Assembly: GCF_008831265.1 (NCBI RefSeq)
Contig: NZ_VTTH01000003.1
Location: 248,001 to 312,000, forward strand
Source: Lacisediminimonas profundi
Lineage (GTDB): Bacteria > Pseudomonadota > Gammaproteobacteria > Burkholderiales > Burkholderiaceae_D
Direction of reading: 5' to 3'
DNA: 64,000 bases
Within the stretch, counting starts at the first letter, position 1. The number at the start of each line of letters is the position of its first letter. Both the position numbers and the translations under genes were made by a program. Shown here one piece after another: positions 15,954 to 26,141 of the stretch. The notes beneath the pieces were generated by a model. The model worked only from the letters and a program-made list of their open reading frames with translations. It ran no database searches and was not told the DNA's origin.

Positions 15954-18053
15954 ATGATCACGCTAGGCAGTGATATCGGCGGCACGTTCACCGATTTCGT
16001 CGAAGTGGATGAGACAAGCGGTCGGGTGGAAGTCTACAAATGCCTGACCACGCCGGACGACCCCTCGCGGGCAATCGACGAGGGCGTGCGCAAGCTCGCC
16101 GAACGCCAGGGCCGGACGGCGGCGGCGCTGGACGTGATGGTGCATGGCACCACGCTGGTGATCAACGCAGTCATCGAGCGCAAGGGCGCCAGGACCGGCT
16201 TGCTGACCACCCGCGGTTTCCGCGATGTGCTGGAGATCGGACGGGAAAAGCGCTTCGATGCCTACGACCTGCAGATCGCTTTCCCCGAGCCGCTGGTGCC
16301 ACGCTACAGGCGGCTGGAAGTCGACGAACGGATGCATGCCACAGGCGCCGTGCTGACGCCGCTGGATGAGGATAGCGTCAGGACGGCGGTGCGCAAGCTG
16401 CTGGAGCAGGGCTGCGAGTCGTTCGCTGTGTGCTTGCTGCATTCTTACCGCAACCCGGCCCACGAGCGCCGGGTGGGCGAGATCATTGAAGAGATGTCGC
16501 CCGGCACGCCGGTCACGCTGTCGTCCGACGTGCTTCCCGAAATCAAGGAATACGAGCGCACCACGACGACCACCATCAATGCCTATGCCAAGCCGATCAC
16601 CTCGCGTTACCTGCGCCGGCTGGAGCAGCGCGTGCTGGAGCAGGGCTTCAAGGGCGAGCTGCTGATGATGCAGTCGAGCGGCGGCATCAACTCGGTTGCG
16701 TTTGCGCGCGACTTCCCGGTGCAGATCATCGAATCCGGCCCGGCCGCCGGCACGCTCGGCGCCGCGCATTTCGCCCGCCTGGCAAAGCTGGACAAGGTCC
16801 TGGCCTTCGACATGGGCGGCACCACCGCCAAGCTGGCGCTGGTGGAAGATGGCCGTGCGATCCGCACCAATGATTTCGAGGTGGCCCACGTTCACCGCTT
16901 CAAGCGCGGCAGCGGCATTCCGGTTCGAGTTTCGGTGGTCGACCTGATCGAGATCGGCGCTGGCGGCGGCAGTATCGCCAAACGCACGCCGGTCGGCACG
17001 CTGCAGGTGGGACCGGAAAGTTCGTCAGCGGTGCCGGGACCTGCTTGTTATGGACAGGGCGGAACCGAACCTACCGTGTCCGACGCCGACCTGGTGCTGG
17101 GCTACCTGGATGGCGACAGCTTCCTTGGCGGGCGCATGAAGCTCGATCGTGCCGCAGCTGAGGCCGCGATCAAGCGGGTACTGGCCGATCCGCTCGGCAT
17201 ACCGGTTGACCAGGCTGCGTTCGGCATTCACGCCATCGTCAACGAAAACATGGCGTCCGCGGCCAAGGCCTATGTCAGCGAGAAAGGTGAGAATCCGCGT
17301 TCCTGCGCGCTGGTCGGATTCGGCGGCGCCGGCCCGGTCCATTCCTGCGACCTGGCCGCGCGGCTCGGCATCGACACCGTGCTGATTCCACCGCGCGCGG
17401 GGGTGGCGGCAGCATTCGGCATGATCGTGGCGCCGGTTGCGTACGACGCCGTGCGCTCGCACCGGGTGCTATTCAAGCAGCTTACGGCGGAAGTATTGAG
17501 CGGCTTGCAGCGCGAGATGGCGGCCGAATGCGAAATGCGCTTGCCAAAGACGGTCGATTCGGCCGCTGTAGCGCTGGAATACAGCGTCGACATGCGCTAT
17601 CTGGGCCAGGGCTATGACGTCAACGTGATCTTCACGCCAGGCCGCACGCATGATGAAACGCTGGCTGCAATCCGCGGCGGTTTCGAACGCGCCTACCTGA
17701 AGCTGTATGGCCGTGTCTATCCGGACCTGCAACTGGAACTGATGACCTTCCGCCTGTCGGCCAGTTCGCAGCGCCGGGTGGCCCCGGTCGAAGGTGCGCG
17801 TTCCACCGCGCGCAGCGACGGCAGGACCGGCACCCGCCGCGCATACTGTCCGCGCCTGCGCACCTGGATGGATTTCGCGGTACACCGGCGCGACCGCATC
17901 GCCGTCGGCCTGCAGTTGCCGGGACCGGCAATCATCGAGGAAGACGAGTCCACCACGGTGGTGCCCAGCGGCGCCACGCTTCATATCGACGAACACGGCA
18001 GCCTGATCGTGAAGCTGGCGCGCGCAGCGTCGGCCAGCGCACAGGTTCAGTAG
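15954..18053 (+). CDS. Hydantoinase/oxoprolinase family protein, subunit A (HyuA-like)
   Basis: A 699-residue ATP-dependent cyclic-amide hydrolase subunit. The N-terminus SDIGGTFTDFVEVDE is the actin-like phosphate-binding segment of the family, repeated as AFDMGGTTAKLALV (about 283-296). The GAGGGSIAK and VGPESSSAVPGPACYGQGG segments are typical of HyuA, as are acetone carboxylase beta-type subunits. GAAAGGAACAGG precedes the ATG. It is the first gene of a unit with the B subunit (6 bp), a Bug protein and an aldehyde dehydrogenase. Substrate unknown: N-methylhydantoin-, 5-oxoproline- or carboxylation-type reactions all occur in this family. Confidence 0.93.
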   Translation: MITLGSDIGGTFTDFVEVDETSGRVEVYKCLTTPDDPSRAIDEGVRKLAERQGRTAAALDVMVHGTTLVINAVIERKGARTGLLTTRGFRDVLEIGREKRFDAYDLQIAFPEPLVPRYRRLEVDERMHATGAVLTPLDEDSVRTAVRKLLEQGCESFAVCLLHSYRNPAHERRVGEIIEEMSPGTPVTLSSDVLPEIKEYERTTTTTINAYAKPITSRYLRRLEQRVLEQGFKGELLMMQSSGGINSVAFARDFPVQIIESGPAAGTLGAAHFARLAKLDKVLAFDMGGTTAKLALVEDGRAIRTNDFEVAHVHRFKRGSGIPVRVSVVDLIEIGAGGGSIAKRTPVGTLQVGPESSSAVPGPACYGQGGTEPTVSDADLVLGYLDGDSFLGGRMKLDRAAAEAAIKRVLADPLGIPVDQAAFGIHAIVNENMASAAKAYVSEKGENPRSCALVGFGGAGPVHSCDLAARLGIDTVLIPPRAGVAAAFGMIVAPVAYDAVRSHRVLFKQLTAEVLSGLQREMAAECEMRLPKTVDSAAVALEYSVDMRYLGQGYDVNVIFTPGRTHDETLAAIRGGFERAYLKLYGRVYPDLQLELMTFRLSASSQRRVAPVEGARSTARSDGRTGTRRAYCPRLRTWMDFAVHRRDRIAVGLQLPGPAIIEEDESTTVVPSGATLHIDEHGSLIVKLARAASASAQVQ

Positions 18054-18059
18054 CGGAAC

Positions 18060-19757
18060 ATGGACACGGACAAGGACAAGGACATTCAGATGAATACCTC
18101 AAGCACTATCGATCCGATCACGCTGGAAATGTTGTGGCGGCGGCTTGTTTCCATCGTCGGCGAACTGGGATCCACCTTGCGCAGGACTTCATTTTCCACA
18201 GTGGTGCGTGATATTGGCGACTATGGCTGCGCGGTGTTCGACGCCGATGCACGCTTGCTGGCGCAGACGCCGGACAGCACGCCGGGATTGTGCGGACCGC
18301 TGGGCGCCATGCTGCGCAACATGCTGGTGGCGCATCCACCAGCGACGCTGGAGGATGGCGATATCCTGATCGGCAACGATCCGTGGGCAGGAAGCGGGCA
18401 TCACAACGACGTCAGCATCATGCTGCCGATCTTCCACCAGGGACGGCGCATCGGTTACGTGATGACCTGCTGCCACCATGTGGATATAGGCGGGCGCCGC
18501 GCCACCACCGAGAGTCGCGACAACTACGAGGAAGGACTGCGCATCCCGATGCTGAAGTACTACCGCAAGGGAGAGATCAATCGCGATGTGCTGTCCTTCA
18601 TCGAGAGCAATGTGCGTTCGCATCAGACCGTGGTCGGAGATATCGGCGCACAGGTCGCGGCCTGCCATGTCGGCGCCGAGCGCATGCGTGAAATGTGCGC
18701 CGAGATGGAATGGCCCGACGTGCAGGGACTGGCAGATGAGATCGTGCGCCGCAGCGAAGAGGTCACGCGCGCCGAAATCCGCAAGCTGCCCAACGGCACC
18801 TATACCCATGAAGCCAAGGTCGACATCGTCGGCGGCGAAACGCTGGTCATCCGCACAGCGGTGATCATCAGCGACGACGAAATCGTGGTCGACTTCAGCG
18901 GCAGCTCGCCGCAGGTGAAGCCGGCCATCAACTGCACGCTGACCTACACCGCCGCCTATACCGTTTTCGGGGTGATCTGCCTGCTCAACCTGCCGGTGGC
19001 GGTAAACGAAGGAACGCTGCGCCCGATCCGGGTGGTGGCGGAAGAGGGCAGCGTGCTGAACTGCACCTTCCCGGCGCCGGTTTTCGGGCGCACTGCAATC
19101 GGCAACTTCCTGCCCGACCTGGTCTACCAGGCGATCGCACCGGCAGCGCCGGAGCGCGTCTGCGCCGGCGCCGGCGCCACGCCGATGTGGGGCCAGTACA
19201 TGTTCGGCAAGAGGAAGGATGGCGCCGACTTCGCGCCCTTCAACGTTTCGAGCGGCGGCCTTGGGGCACGCGCCGCTCAGGACGGCGTGTCCTGCCTGGC
19301 TTTTCCCTACAACGTCGGCAACACGCCGGCCGAAGTGATTGAAAGCGAAGTGCCGATGATCGTCGAGGAACGCTCGCTCTGGCAGGACTCCGCCGGGCCG
19401 GGTCGTTTCCGCGGCGGGTTCGGCCAGAAGTATGTGCTGCGCATGCTGGAAGGCGACCTCGGCCCGGTGGGCGAAGTGCTGGCCAGCTTTCGCGGCGGCC
19501 GCTTCATCTATCCGCCTGCGGGCGTGCTTGGCGGCGGCGATTCGCCCAACGGTTTCCTCAGCATTCGCGGCACCAGCGATGACGCCGGGCGGCATGTGAT
19601 CGTGCGCGCCGGCGACCGCATCGTCAGCCATATTCCGGGCGGCGGCGGTTACGGCAATCCGCAGGAACGCGAGCGCGGCATGGTGGAGAAGGATTTGCGC
19701 AACGAATTGATTTCACCGGAGCATGCGCGCAAGTATTATGGGTACTCCGACGCATAG
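18060..19757 (+). CDS. Hydantoinase/oxoprolinase family protein, subunit B (HyuB-like)
   Basis: A 565-residue partner subunit with family segments DPITLEMLWRRLVSIV (18-33), DGDILIGNDPWAGSGHHNDVS with the histidines expected near the active site, HHVDIGGR, and the C-terminal GGGGYGNPQERE. It pairs with the upstream HyuA-like subunit. Start choice is uncertain: ATG 18060 leaves an N-terminal DTDKDKD stretch coded by a short GACAAG repeat, and ATG 18090 would remove it. Neither has a strong ribosome site. The following Bug gene starts 49 bp downstream. Confidence 0.92.
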   Translation: MDTDKDKDIQMNTSSTIDPITLEMLWRRLVSIVGELGSTLRRTSFSTVVRDIGDYGCAVFDADARLLAQTPDSTPGLCGPLGAMLRNMLVAHPPATLEDGDILIGNDPWAGSGHHNDVSIMLPIFHQGRRIGYVMTCCHHVDIGGRRATTESRDNYEEGLRIPMLKYYRKGEINRDVLSFIESNVRSHQTVVGDIGAQVAACHVGAERMREMCAEMEWPDVQGLADEIVRRSEEVTRAEIRKLPNGTYTHEAKVDIVGGETLVIRTAVIISDDEIVVDFSGSSPQVKPAINCTLTYTAAYTVFGVICLLNLPVAVNEGTLRPIRVVAEEGSVLNCTFPAPVFGRTAIGNFLPDLVYQAIAPAAPERVCAGAGATPMWGQYMFGKRKDGADFAPFNVSSGGLGARAAQDGVSCLAFPYNVGNTPAEVIESEVPMIVEERSLWQDSAGPGRFRGGFGQKYVLRMLEGDLGPVGEVLASFRGGRFIYPPAGVLGGGDSPNGFLSIRGTSDDAGRHVIVRAGDRIVSHIPGGGGYGNPQERERGMVEKDLRNELISPEHARKYYGYSDA

Positions 19758-19806
19758 CCTCGCCGGAGCGTCGAATTTATTGGAACTGTTCAAACAGGGA
19801 GAAGCG

Positions 19807-20793
19807 ATGAATTTCCGTAGAAGAGGGACTGTCCTGGCTGCGCTTGCTGCATTGATGGGTCTGGCCGGGCCGGCCGCCATGGCGCAGGAGACCTACCCAT
19901 CCAAGCCGATCAAGCTGATTGTGCCGTGGACGCCGGCCGGCACCGTGGATATCGTCGCGCGCCAACTGGCCGAACGCATGAGCGCCAAGCTCGGCGTGCC
20001 GGTGGTGGTGGAAAACAAGGCGGGCGCAACCGGCCAGATTGGCTCGCAACTGGTGATCAATTCGCCGGCGGATGGCTACACCCTGCTGGTGATGTCGACC
20101 ACGGTGCACACCGTTTCTCCCAATTTCTCGAAATCTTTCCCGTTCAATCCGATCGACGATTTCACCCCGATCTCGCAGATCGTGACCTTTCCGTATGCGA
20201 TGGTGGTGGCGGCCGACAGTCCCTACAAGACGGTAGCTGACCTGGCCGCTGCGGCAAAGAAGGATCCGGGCAAGATCGCATACGGTTCGTTCGGCATTGG
20301 CAGTGCGCCGTTCCTGATGAGCGAACTGTTTGCGATGCAGACCGGCACCAAGCTGCTGCATGTGCCCTACAAGGGCGCGTCCCAGGCCATCACCGACCTT
20401 GGTGGAGGGCAGATCCAGTTCTTCATCGATTCGCTGCCTTCGCCGCTCGGCCTGATTCGTGGCGGCAAACTGCGCGCATTGAGCGTGACCACCGCAAAAC
20501 GCTCGGCTACGCTGCCCGACGTGCCGACCATGGGCGAGACCGTGCCGGGCTTTGATGCCACTGCATGGCTGGGAATCGCCGCACCGGCCAAGACGCCGCG
20601 TCCCGTGGTGCAGAAGATCCATGCCGTGCTGACAGAAATCGCCGCCCAGCCCGACTACGCCGCGCGCCTGCGCGACATTGGCCTGGAGCCGGTTGCCAGC
20701 CCCTCGCCGGAGCAGTTCCGGGGATTCCTGGTGCAGCAGAAGCAGTACTGGGGCGACTTCATCCGCAAGGCCAACCTGCCGATGGTGAATTAG
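19807..20793 (+). CDS. Bug/TctC-family periplasmic binding protein
   Basis: A 328-residue orphan solute-binding protein with a signal peptide (MNFRRRG start, cleaved near AMAQ) and the family loops VPWTPAGTVD (usual VPFPPGG) and SPADGYTLL, then PYKGASQAITDLGGG. The WTPAG variant of the first loop may alter ligand choice. The ATG at 19807 follows CAGGGAGAAGCG; the open frame begins earlier inside the HyuB-like gene but lacks support there. It is the third gene of the hydantoinase-type unit, so the bound ligand is probably the pathway substrate. Confidence 0.92.
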   Translation: MNFRRRGTVLAALAALMGLAGPAAMAQETYPSKPIKLIVPWTPAGTVDIVARQLAERMSAKLGVPVVVENKAGATGQIGSQLVINSPADGYTLLVMSTTVHTVSPNFSKSFPFNPIDDFTPISQIVTFPYAMVVAADSPYKTVADLAAAAKKDPGKIAYGSFGIGSAPFLMSELFAMQTGTKLLHVPYKGASQAITDLGGGQIQFFIDSLPSPLGLIRGGKLRALSVTTAKRSATLPDVPTMGETVPGFDATAWLGIAAPAKTPRPVVQKIHAVLTEIAAQPDYAARLRDIGLEPVASPSPEQFRGFLVQQKQYWGDFIRKANLPMVN

Positions 20794-20918
20794 CAGCGAC
20801 TGTCTGCCCTGGCGTTGCCTGTGGGCGGCACCAGGGCCGGCATTGAGTCGCGTTCCATTCGCAGCTTCCGCCGGCATTCCCCCTATCTCTCGCTTAATCT
20901 TCAATTCAAGGGCCTCAC

Positions 20919-22397
20919 GTGCAACGCTATCAGATCTACATCGACGGCAAATGGAGCGATCCATCCTCCGGTTCCTGGTTCGAGACCACCGAACCCTATT
21001 CCGGAAAAGCCTGGGCCGAGATCCCGCGCGCGACCGAAGCAGATGCCGACGCTGCGGTGCGGGCCGCGCATCGCGCATTCCTCTCAGAAGCCTGGAGCGG
21101 CCTGACGGCAACCGCGCGTGGCGCGCTGCTGCGGCGGCTGGCCGGCCTGATCGAACGCGACGCCGAGCGGCTGGGCGCGATCGAGCAGCGCGACAACGGC
21201 AAGCTGATCGCCGAAGTGGCGCCGCAGGTGCGCGGCATTGCGCAATGGTTCTACTATTACGCGGGCCTGGCGGACAAGGTCGGCGGCAGCGTGGTGCCCA
21301 TGCCCCGCAACGACGTATTCAACTACACGAAGTACGAGCCGCTGGGCGTGGTGGTGGCAATCACGCCGTGGAATTCGCCGATGGCGCTGACCGCCTGGAA
21401 AATGGCGCCGGCGCTGGCGGCCGGCAATACCATTGTGATCAAGCCTTCCGAATTTACCTCGGCCTCGCTGCTGGAACTGGCAGCGCTGTGCGAGGAGGCC
21501 GGATTTCCGCCGGGCGTGGTGAATGTCGTCACCGGCTATGGCGCCGAAGTCGGGGATCCGCTGGTACGTCATCCGCTGGTCGCCAAGATTGCCTTCACCG
21601 GCGGTGAAGCCGGCGGGCGCATGGTCAACCAGATCGCGGCCGCTGATTTCAAGAAGGTCACGCTCGAACTGGGTGGGAAATCGCCCAATATCGTCTTTGC
21701 CGATGCCAACATGGACGAGGCAGTCAAGGGCGCGGTGGCCGGCGTCTTCGCCGCCTCCGGCCAGACCTGCCTGGCTGGCTCGCGGCTGTTGCTGCAGGCT
21801 TCCATACACGACGAATTCGTCGAAAAGCTGGTGGCGCTGGCGAAGTCCGCACGCATCGGCGATCCGTCGCAAATGGACACCCAGATCGGGCCGATCGCGA
21901 CCCGTCCGCAATGGGAAAAAATACTGGCCATGATCGCCATGGCCAAGGAGGACGGCGCCCACTGCGCGCTCGGCGGCCATGCGCTGCAAGGGGAGGGCTA
22001 TGGGCAGGGCCAGTTCATTGCGCCCACCATTTTTACCGGCGTCACCAATGACATGCGCATCGCCCAGCAGGAGGTGTTCGGTCCGGTGCTGTCGGTGCTG
22101 AAATTTGAAGACGAAGATGAGGCGATCCGCATCGCCAACGATGTGCAGTACGGCCTGGCTGCGGGCGTGTGGACGCAGGACCTGCATCGCGCCTTCTACT
22201 GCGTGGACCGGATCCGTGCCGGCACGATATGGGTCAACAACTACCGCGCCACCAGTTTCGCGACCCCGTTCGGTGGCTACAAGAAGAGCGGCATCGGCCG
22301 CGAAGGCGGGATGGAAGCAATCAAGGAATACCTGCAGGTGAAAAGCGTGTGGATCACCACCCGGCCCAATCGCGCCAATCCCTTTATCGGCGGCTGA
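20919..22397 (+). CDS. Aldehyde dehydrogenase (NAD(P)-dependent)
   Basis: A 492-residue ALDH-superfamily enzyme that oxidises an aldehyde to an acid. Active-site residues are C284 in SGQTCLAG, E250 in TLELGGKSP and N152 in TPWNSP; FTGG and EVFGPVLSV segments are also present. It starts with GTG at 20919, preceded by AAGGG. It lies 125 bp downstream of the Bug gene in the same direction and probably completes the hydantoinase-type pathway by oxidising an aldehyde product. Related groups include betaine-aldehyde and hydroxymuconic-semialdehyde dehydrogenases; the exact one is not clear. Confidence 0.94.
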   Translation: MQRYQIYIDGKWSDPSSGSWFETTEPYSGKAWAEIPRATEADADAAVRAAHRAFLSEAWSGLTATARGALLRRLAGLIERDAERLGAIEQRDNGKLIAEVAPQVRGIAQWFYYYAGLADKVGGSVVPMPRNDVFNYTKYEPLGVVVAITPWNSPMALTAWKMAPALAAGNTIVIKPSEFTSASLLELAALCEEAGFPPGVVNVVTGYGAEVGDPLVRHPLVAKIAFTGGEAGGRMVNQIAAADFKKVTLELGGKSPNIVFADANMDEAVKGAVAGVFAASGQTCLAGSRLLLQASIHDEFVEKLVALAKSARIGDPSQMDTQIGPIATRPQWEKILAMIAMAKEDGAHCALGGHALQGEGYGQGQFIAPTIFTGVTNDMRIAQQEVFGPVLSVLKFEDEDEAIRIANDVQYGLAAGVWTQDLHRAFYCVDRIRAGTIWVNNYRATSFATPFGGYKKSGIGREGGMEAIKEYLQVKSVWITTRPNRANPFIGG

Positions 22398-22421
22398 TCG
22401 TTCGCCGTCCCCGGCTGCCGG

Positions 22422-25400
22422 CTACGCCATCACAATCCGGTTGCGGCCACTGTTCTTGGCCTGGTAGAGCGCGGCGTCTGCCCGCGCCAGGCTGGCGGCG
22501 GCATCGCCAATGAGCGGGGCGACACCGGCACTGAGCGTGATCTGGATAGTGCGGCCATCACCCGAGTCGATACGGCTTTGCTCCAGCGCAAGGCGCAGCC
22601 GGTCTGCGATCGCAACGCCATTGTCCGCACTGGTATCGGGCAGCAAGACTGCGAATTCTTCGCCTCCCACCCGTCCGGCGATATCTTGCGTGCGCAAGGC
22701 GGTGCCGCCCAAAATCTGGGCCAGGTGCACCAGCACCTTGTCGCCCGCGGCGTGCCCATAGGTGTCGTTGACGCGCTTGAAGTGGTCAAGGTCCAGCATG
22801 ATCACCATGCCCCCCGGACCGCCCTGCTCGATGAGCGCGAGCTCCGCTTCCAGCCTGACCATGAATGCGCGCCGGTTAGCCAGACCGGTCAGCACGTCGG
22901 TGGTGGCCAGATGCTCCAGTGTCTGTTCGCGCCGACGCCGCTCGGTAATGTCGTGGACGATCCACAGGCGCCCGACGTCACCGTCGCCGTGGCCGTCGCC
23001 AGTCTGGAGTGGAATGAAATTGACCTTGAAAGTGCGACCATCAGCCAGGGACAATTCGCGATCCAGCACGGTGTTACCGGCCGCCAGTTCCTGGACATCT
23101 GGCCAACGCTCGAGAACGGCCCCGGACATCTTGCTGCGCAATGAGCTTGGAGTCATGCCAGCCAGGGCGGCCGGCGTCTCCCGGAAGCCGAACAGGTCGC
23201 ACATCGCCTGGTTAATCACCACCAGCTTGCCAGACGGTTCCTGCACCAGGACGCCGCCGGGGAAATGGCGGATCACCTCCAGCAGGTGTGCACGTGCGGC
23301 GGTCAGCGCCTCTTCCGCCCTGCGGCGCTCGGTGGTGTCCACCATGGTCCAGATCAGGTCGCTTGCAGGCTGCTCGATGTCGAGGCAGCTAAGGCGCATG
23401 GAGAACCAGCGCAGAGCCCCGCCTGCGATGCGCAGTTGGCATTCAAGCCTGAACTCTCCAGCCAATCGCCGTTCTGCATGTAGCTGCTCGAAGTCGGCCA
23501 GGGATTGGTCGTCGCGGAAGATCAGGCGCATGTTGCGGCCAGTGAGCGGAAGTCCGTCCTCGGAGAAGGTGTCCACCGCCCGCTGATTGGCCAGATTGAT
23601 AGTTCTGTCGGACGTCGTCACGAACAAGGCCGCGGCAGCATTGTCGAGCAGGGCGCGCCGCAGTTGCGCCTCGGCCATGCGTTGACTGATGTCGGTCTGG
23701 GTCCCAATCACCAGCATCCCGGGGTTGCTTGCAGAGTGAGTGGCCTGTCCGCGGATCTCCACCCAGAGCCACTCATTCCCGGCCGTTCGCAGACGGAGCT
23801 CGGCGTTGAAGGGTCTGCCCTGCGTTATCTGATGCTGGACCCTGGGCATCACACTGGCGCTGTCCTTGGGATGGATCAGGCGGCTCCAGTCCTGGAACGT
23901 GACGCTGCCAGCCTGTGCCGGATGGCCGAGCATTTCGCTGCACCGCGCATCCAGCTTGATGGTCCCGGTGGAGGTATCCCACTCCCACAGTCCATCACGC
24001 ACCGCTGCGGAGGTGAGGCGCAGGCGCTCTTCGCTTTGGCGCAGTGCTTCATGCGCCGCATGTTCGGTCGTGATGTCATGGATGTAGCCATGCCACAGCG
24101 TGCTGCCGTCGCTCTCACGTTCCGGCTTGGCACGGCCCGAGAGCCAACGGATCTCGCCGCTGGCGCGGATGAAGCGGTACTCGCAGCTCCACATGGTGAG
24201 CATGCGCGCAGATTCCATGATGCTGATTCGCACCGGCTCCAGGTCTTCGGGATGGATGCGCTCGAAGACAGGTGCTGCGTCCTGCATTGCGGCTTCGGGC
24301 GTCATGTCGTAAATATCCATGATGCCCGGGCTGGCGTAGGGAAAGCTGCTGGTGCCGCCGGCATCCAGGCGGTACTGGTACAAGGTGCCCGGCACTTGCG
24401 CCATCAGCTTGGTCAGGCGCTCCTGTAATTCGACACGCGCAGCCTCGCTTTCGCGCCGTCCAGAGACGTCGGCCAATATGCCGAATGCCCGGCGGGCGCG
24501 CCCATCGGCGTCGCGAAGAGTGACTTTCCCGCGCCCGCTGACCCAGCACCAATGCCCGTCACGGTGGCACATGCGTTGCTCGAAATCCAGCTTGTCAGTC
24601 GCGCCATCAAGGACCCGGTCCAGCGCGGCTTGCAGGCCAGGCAAGTCGTCCGGATGCATCAAGTTCCGCATGCCTTCGAGGCTCGGTTCCAGTTCGCCAG
24701 GCGCAAGACCGAGAATGTCGGTCAGGCGACGGTCGACACTGATGTAGTTGTTGCTCAGGTCCCAATCCCAGGTGCCTAATTCCCCGCCTTCCAGGGCAAG
24801 CTGGTAGCGCTGCTTGTTTTCCTGCAGCAGGTCCTGCTCCCGGCGCACGCGCGAGAACAGCAGGGCAATCCATAGCGCCGCCGCCAGAAGGATGGCTGTA
24901 GCCAGGCCGTTTCGTAGCCGGCTGTCATGAATGGCATTACGGGTGCTGGCCAGAGCGCGGTCGCGGCCGAATCCGACGCTGACGATGAGCGGATATTTTT
25001 TCAGGCGGCTCCAGGCGTAATAGCGCTCCACGCCATCAACTGGTGCGAACACCTGATATTCACCCTGCAAGGATTGCGGATTGGCGATGAATTCACGCTC
25101 CGGCGGAACCGATTGTCCCAGCACGCTTCCTTGAAGGTGCGAGCTGGCCAGGTAGCCGCCGTCATTGAGGACCAGCAAGGCCACGTCGCTGCTGCCGGTG
25201 AACACTTCACGGAAGTGGCTGGAAATGTAATCGGGTGAAACGGACAGCACCACGACACCGGCAAAGCGGCCCTCGCGCTGGATGGGATGGGAAAATTGAA
25301 TGGCCCATTTCCCCGAAACGCGACCCAGCACCGGATGACTGATGAACAGCCTTTCCTGGTTGGTCTCTGCATGAACCAGGAAATGCTCCCGATCGGCAAT

Positions 25401-25814
25401 CGATACCGTGGGCTGACCGGAGCGCAGCTTGTCGTCGAGGTTGGAGTAGGTGATGTCCCCCGCAGCGTCGGCCACGGAAATCTGCATGATGCTGCCGCTG
25501 GGAAAGGTATTGAGAGCTGTGTTTACTGCATGCGGGAAGTAATGCTCGCGGTCGACCGCGTACTTGGTCGCCAGGCTATGCGAGAGGTACTCCAGGCCAG
25601 ACACAAGGGTGCTGACCTGGGTGGCCATGCTGGCCGCCATCTGGGTCGCGCGCTGCCGGGTCTGGCTTTCGGCGTATTTCAGTTGATTCGATTGATCACC
25701 TAACAGCTGTATCCAGTAAAAGACGCAGAGCAGTACCACCAGCAGAAGACCGATCAGGGGGCGAGACATGCGCCCGCGGGCATGGGCGACCACTCTGGAT
25801 ATTGTTTTCACCAT
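22422..25814 (-). CDS. Membrane diguanylate cyclase with Cache and multiple PAS domains
   Basis: A 1130-residue signalling protein that makes cyclic di-GMP. A first membrane helix lies at about 17-38, a periplasmic double-Cache-like sensor at about 40-300, and a second helix at about 308-326. About five PAS/PAC modules follow (roughly 340-960), several ending with the ITERR/DISQR-type linker. The GGDEF domain has an active GGEEF near 1050. An RxxD inhibitory site (RTQD) sits five residues before it, so product inhibition is expected. There is no EAL domain. The gene faces the aldehyde dehydrogenase gene tail to tail with 24 bp between. Confidence 0.95.
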   Translation of the reverse strand: MVKTISRVVAHARGRMSRPLIGLLLVVLLCVFYWIQLLGDQSNQLKYAESQTRQRATQMAASMATQVSTLVSGLEYLSHSLATKYAVDREHYFPHAVNTALNTFPSGSIMQISVADAAGDITYSNLDDKLRSGQPTVSIADREHFLVHAETNQERLFISHPVLGRVSGKWAIQFSHPIQREGRFAGVVVLSVSPDYISSHFREVFTGSSDVALLVLNDGGYLASSHLQGSVLGQSVPPEREFIANPQSLQGEYQVFAPVDGVERYYAWSRLKKYPLIVSVGFGRDRALASTRNAIHDSRLRNGLATAILLAAALWIALLFSRVRREQDLLQENKQRYQLALEGGELGTWDWDLSNNYISVDRRLTDILGLAPGELEPSLEGMRNLMHPDDLPGLQAALDRVLDGATDKLDFEQRMCHRDGHWCWVSGRGKVTLRDADGRARRAFGILADVSGRRESEAARVELQERLTKLMAQVPGTLYQYRLDAGGTSSFPYASPGIMDIYDMTPEAAMQDAAPVFERIHPEDLEPVRISIMESARMLTMWSCEYRFIRASGEIRWLSGRAKPERESDGSTLWHGYIHDITTEHAAHEALRQSEERLRLTSAAVRDGLWEWDTSTGTIKLDARCSEMLGHPAQAGSVTFQDWSRLIHPKDSASVMPRVQHQITQGRPFNAELRLRTAGNEWLWVEIRGQATHSASNPGMLVIGTQTDISQRMAEAQLRRALLDNAAAALFVTTSDRTINLANQRAVDTFSEDGLPLTGRNMRLIFRDDQSLADFEQLHAERRLAGEFRLECQLRIAGGALRWFSMRLSCLDIEQPASDLIWTMVDTTERRRAEEALTAARAHLLEVIRHFPGGVLVQEPSGKLVVINQAMCDLFGFRETPAALAGMTPSSLRSKMSGAVLERWPDVQELAAGNTVLDRELSLADGRTFKVNFIPLQTGDGHGDGDVGRLWIVHDITERRRREQTLEHLATTDVLTGLANRRAFMVRLEAELALIEQGGPGGMVIMLDLDHFKRVNDTYGHAAGDKVLVHLAQILGGTALRTQDIAGRVGGEEFAVLLPDTSADNGVAIADRLRLALEQSRIDSGDGRTIQITLSAGVAPLIGDAAASLARADAALYQAKNSGRNRIVMA

Positions 25815-26141
25815 GCTTTCATCTGCTTGCCAGGTGAAGCCGCTCGTACGCTATCCGCATGTTCGCATGCTGGACATTTCTGGAAGAAATCTCGAAGCGC
25901 TTCACGAAGCGTTACCAGTAGCAGTAGACAAGGCACTCACCATTTTTAATTCTAAAACGTCAATTTTCCTCTGCGAAACAGATTGAGGCAAGGGTTCAGG
26001 CCGTCCAATCGCAGTCAACTTCGCTTTATCTGAAAGCTTTGTCCGAACATGAACGCCACTCTGTTAGTCTTGTCCGGCATTTTGCGGGCTTGGCAGATGG
26101 TTCCAGGCACCGATTCAGGCACTACATAAGGGATACAGGGC
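25815..26141. other. 327-bp gap between diguanylate cyclase and lipoprotein genes
   Basis: The gap is less GC-rich than its surroundings and divergent, so it should hold two promoters. A perfect decamer palindrome GAAGCGCTTC is at 25894-25903. I see no coding frame with family-like sequence and no convincing terminator. Confidence 0.35.

Noticed and set aside
18189-19631. Minus-strand frame of 480 codons
   Set aside because: Antisense to the HyuB-like gene with typical shadow composition.
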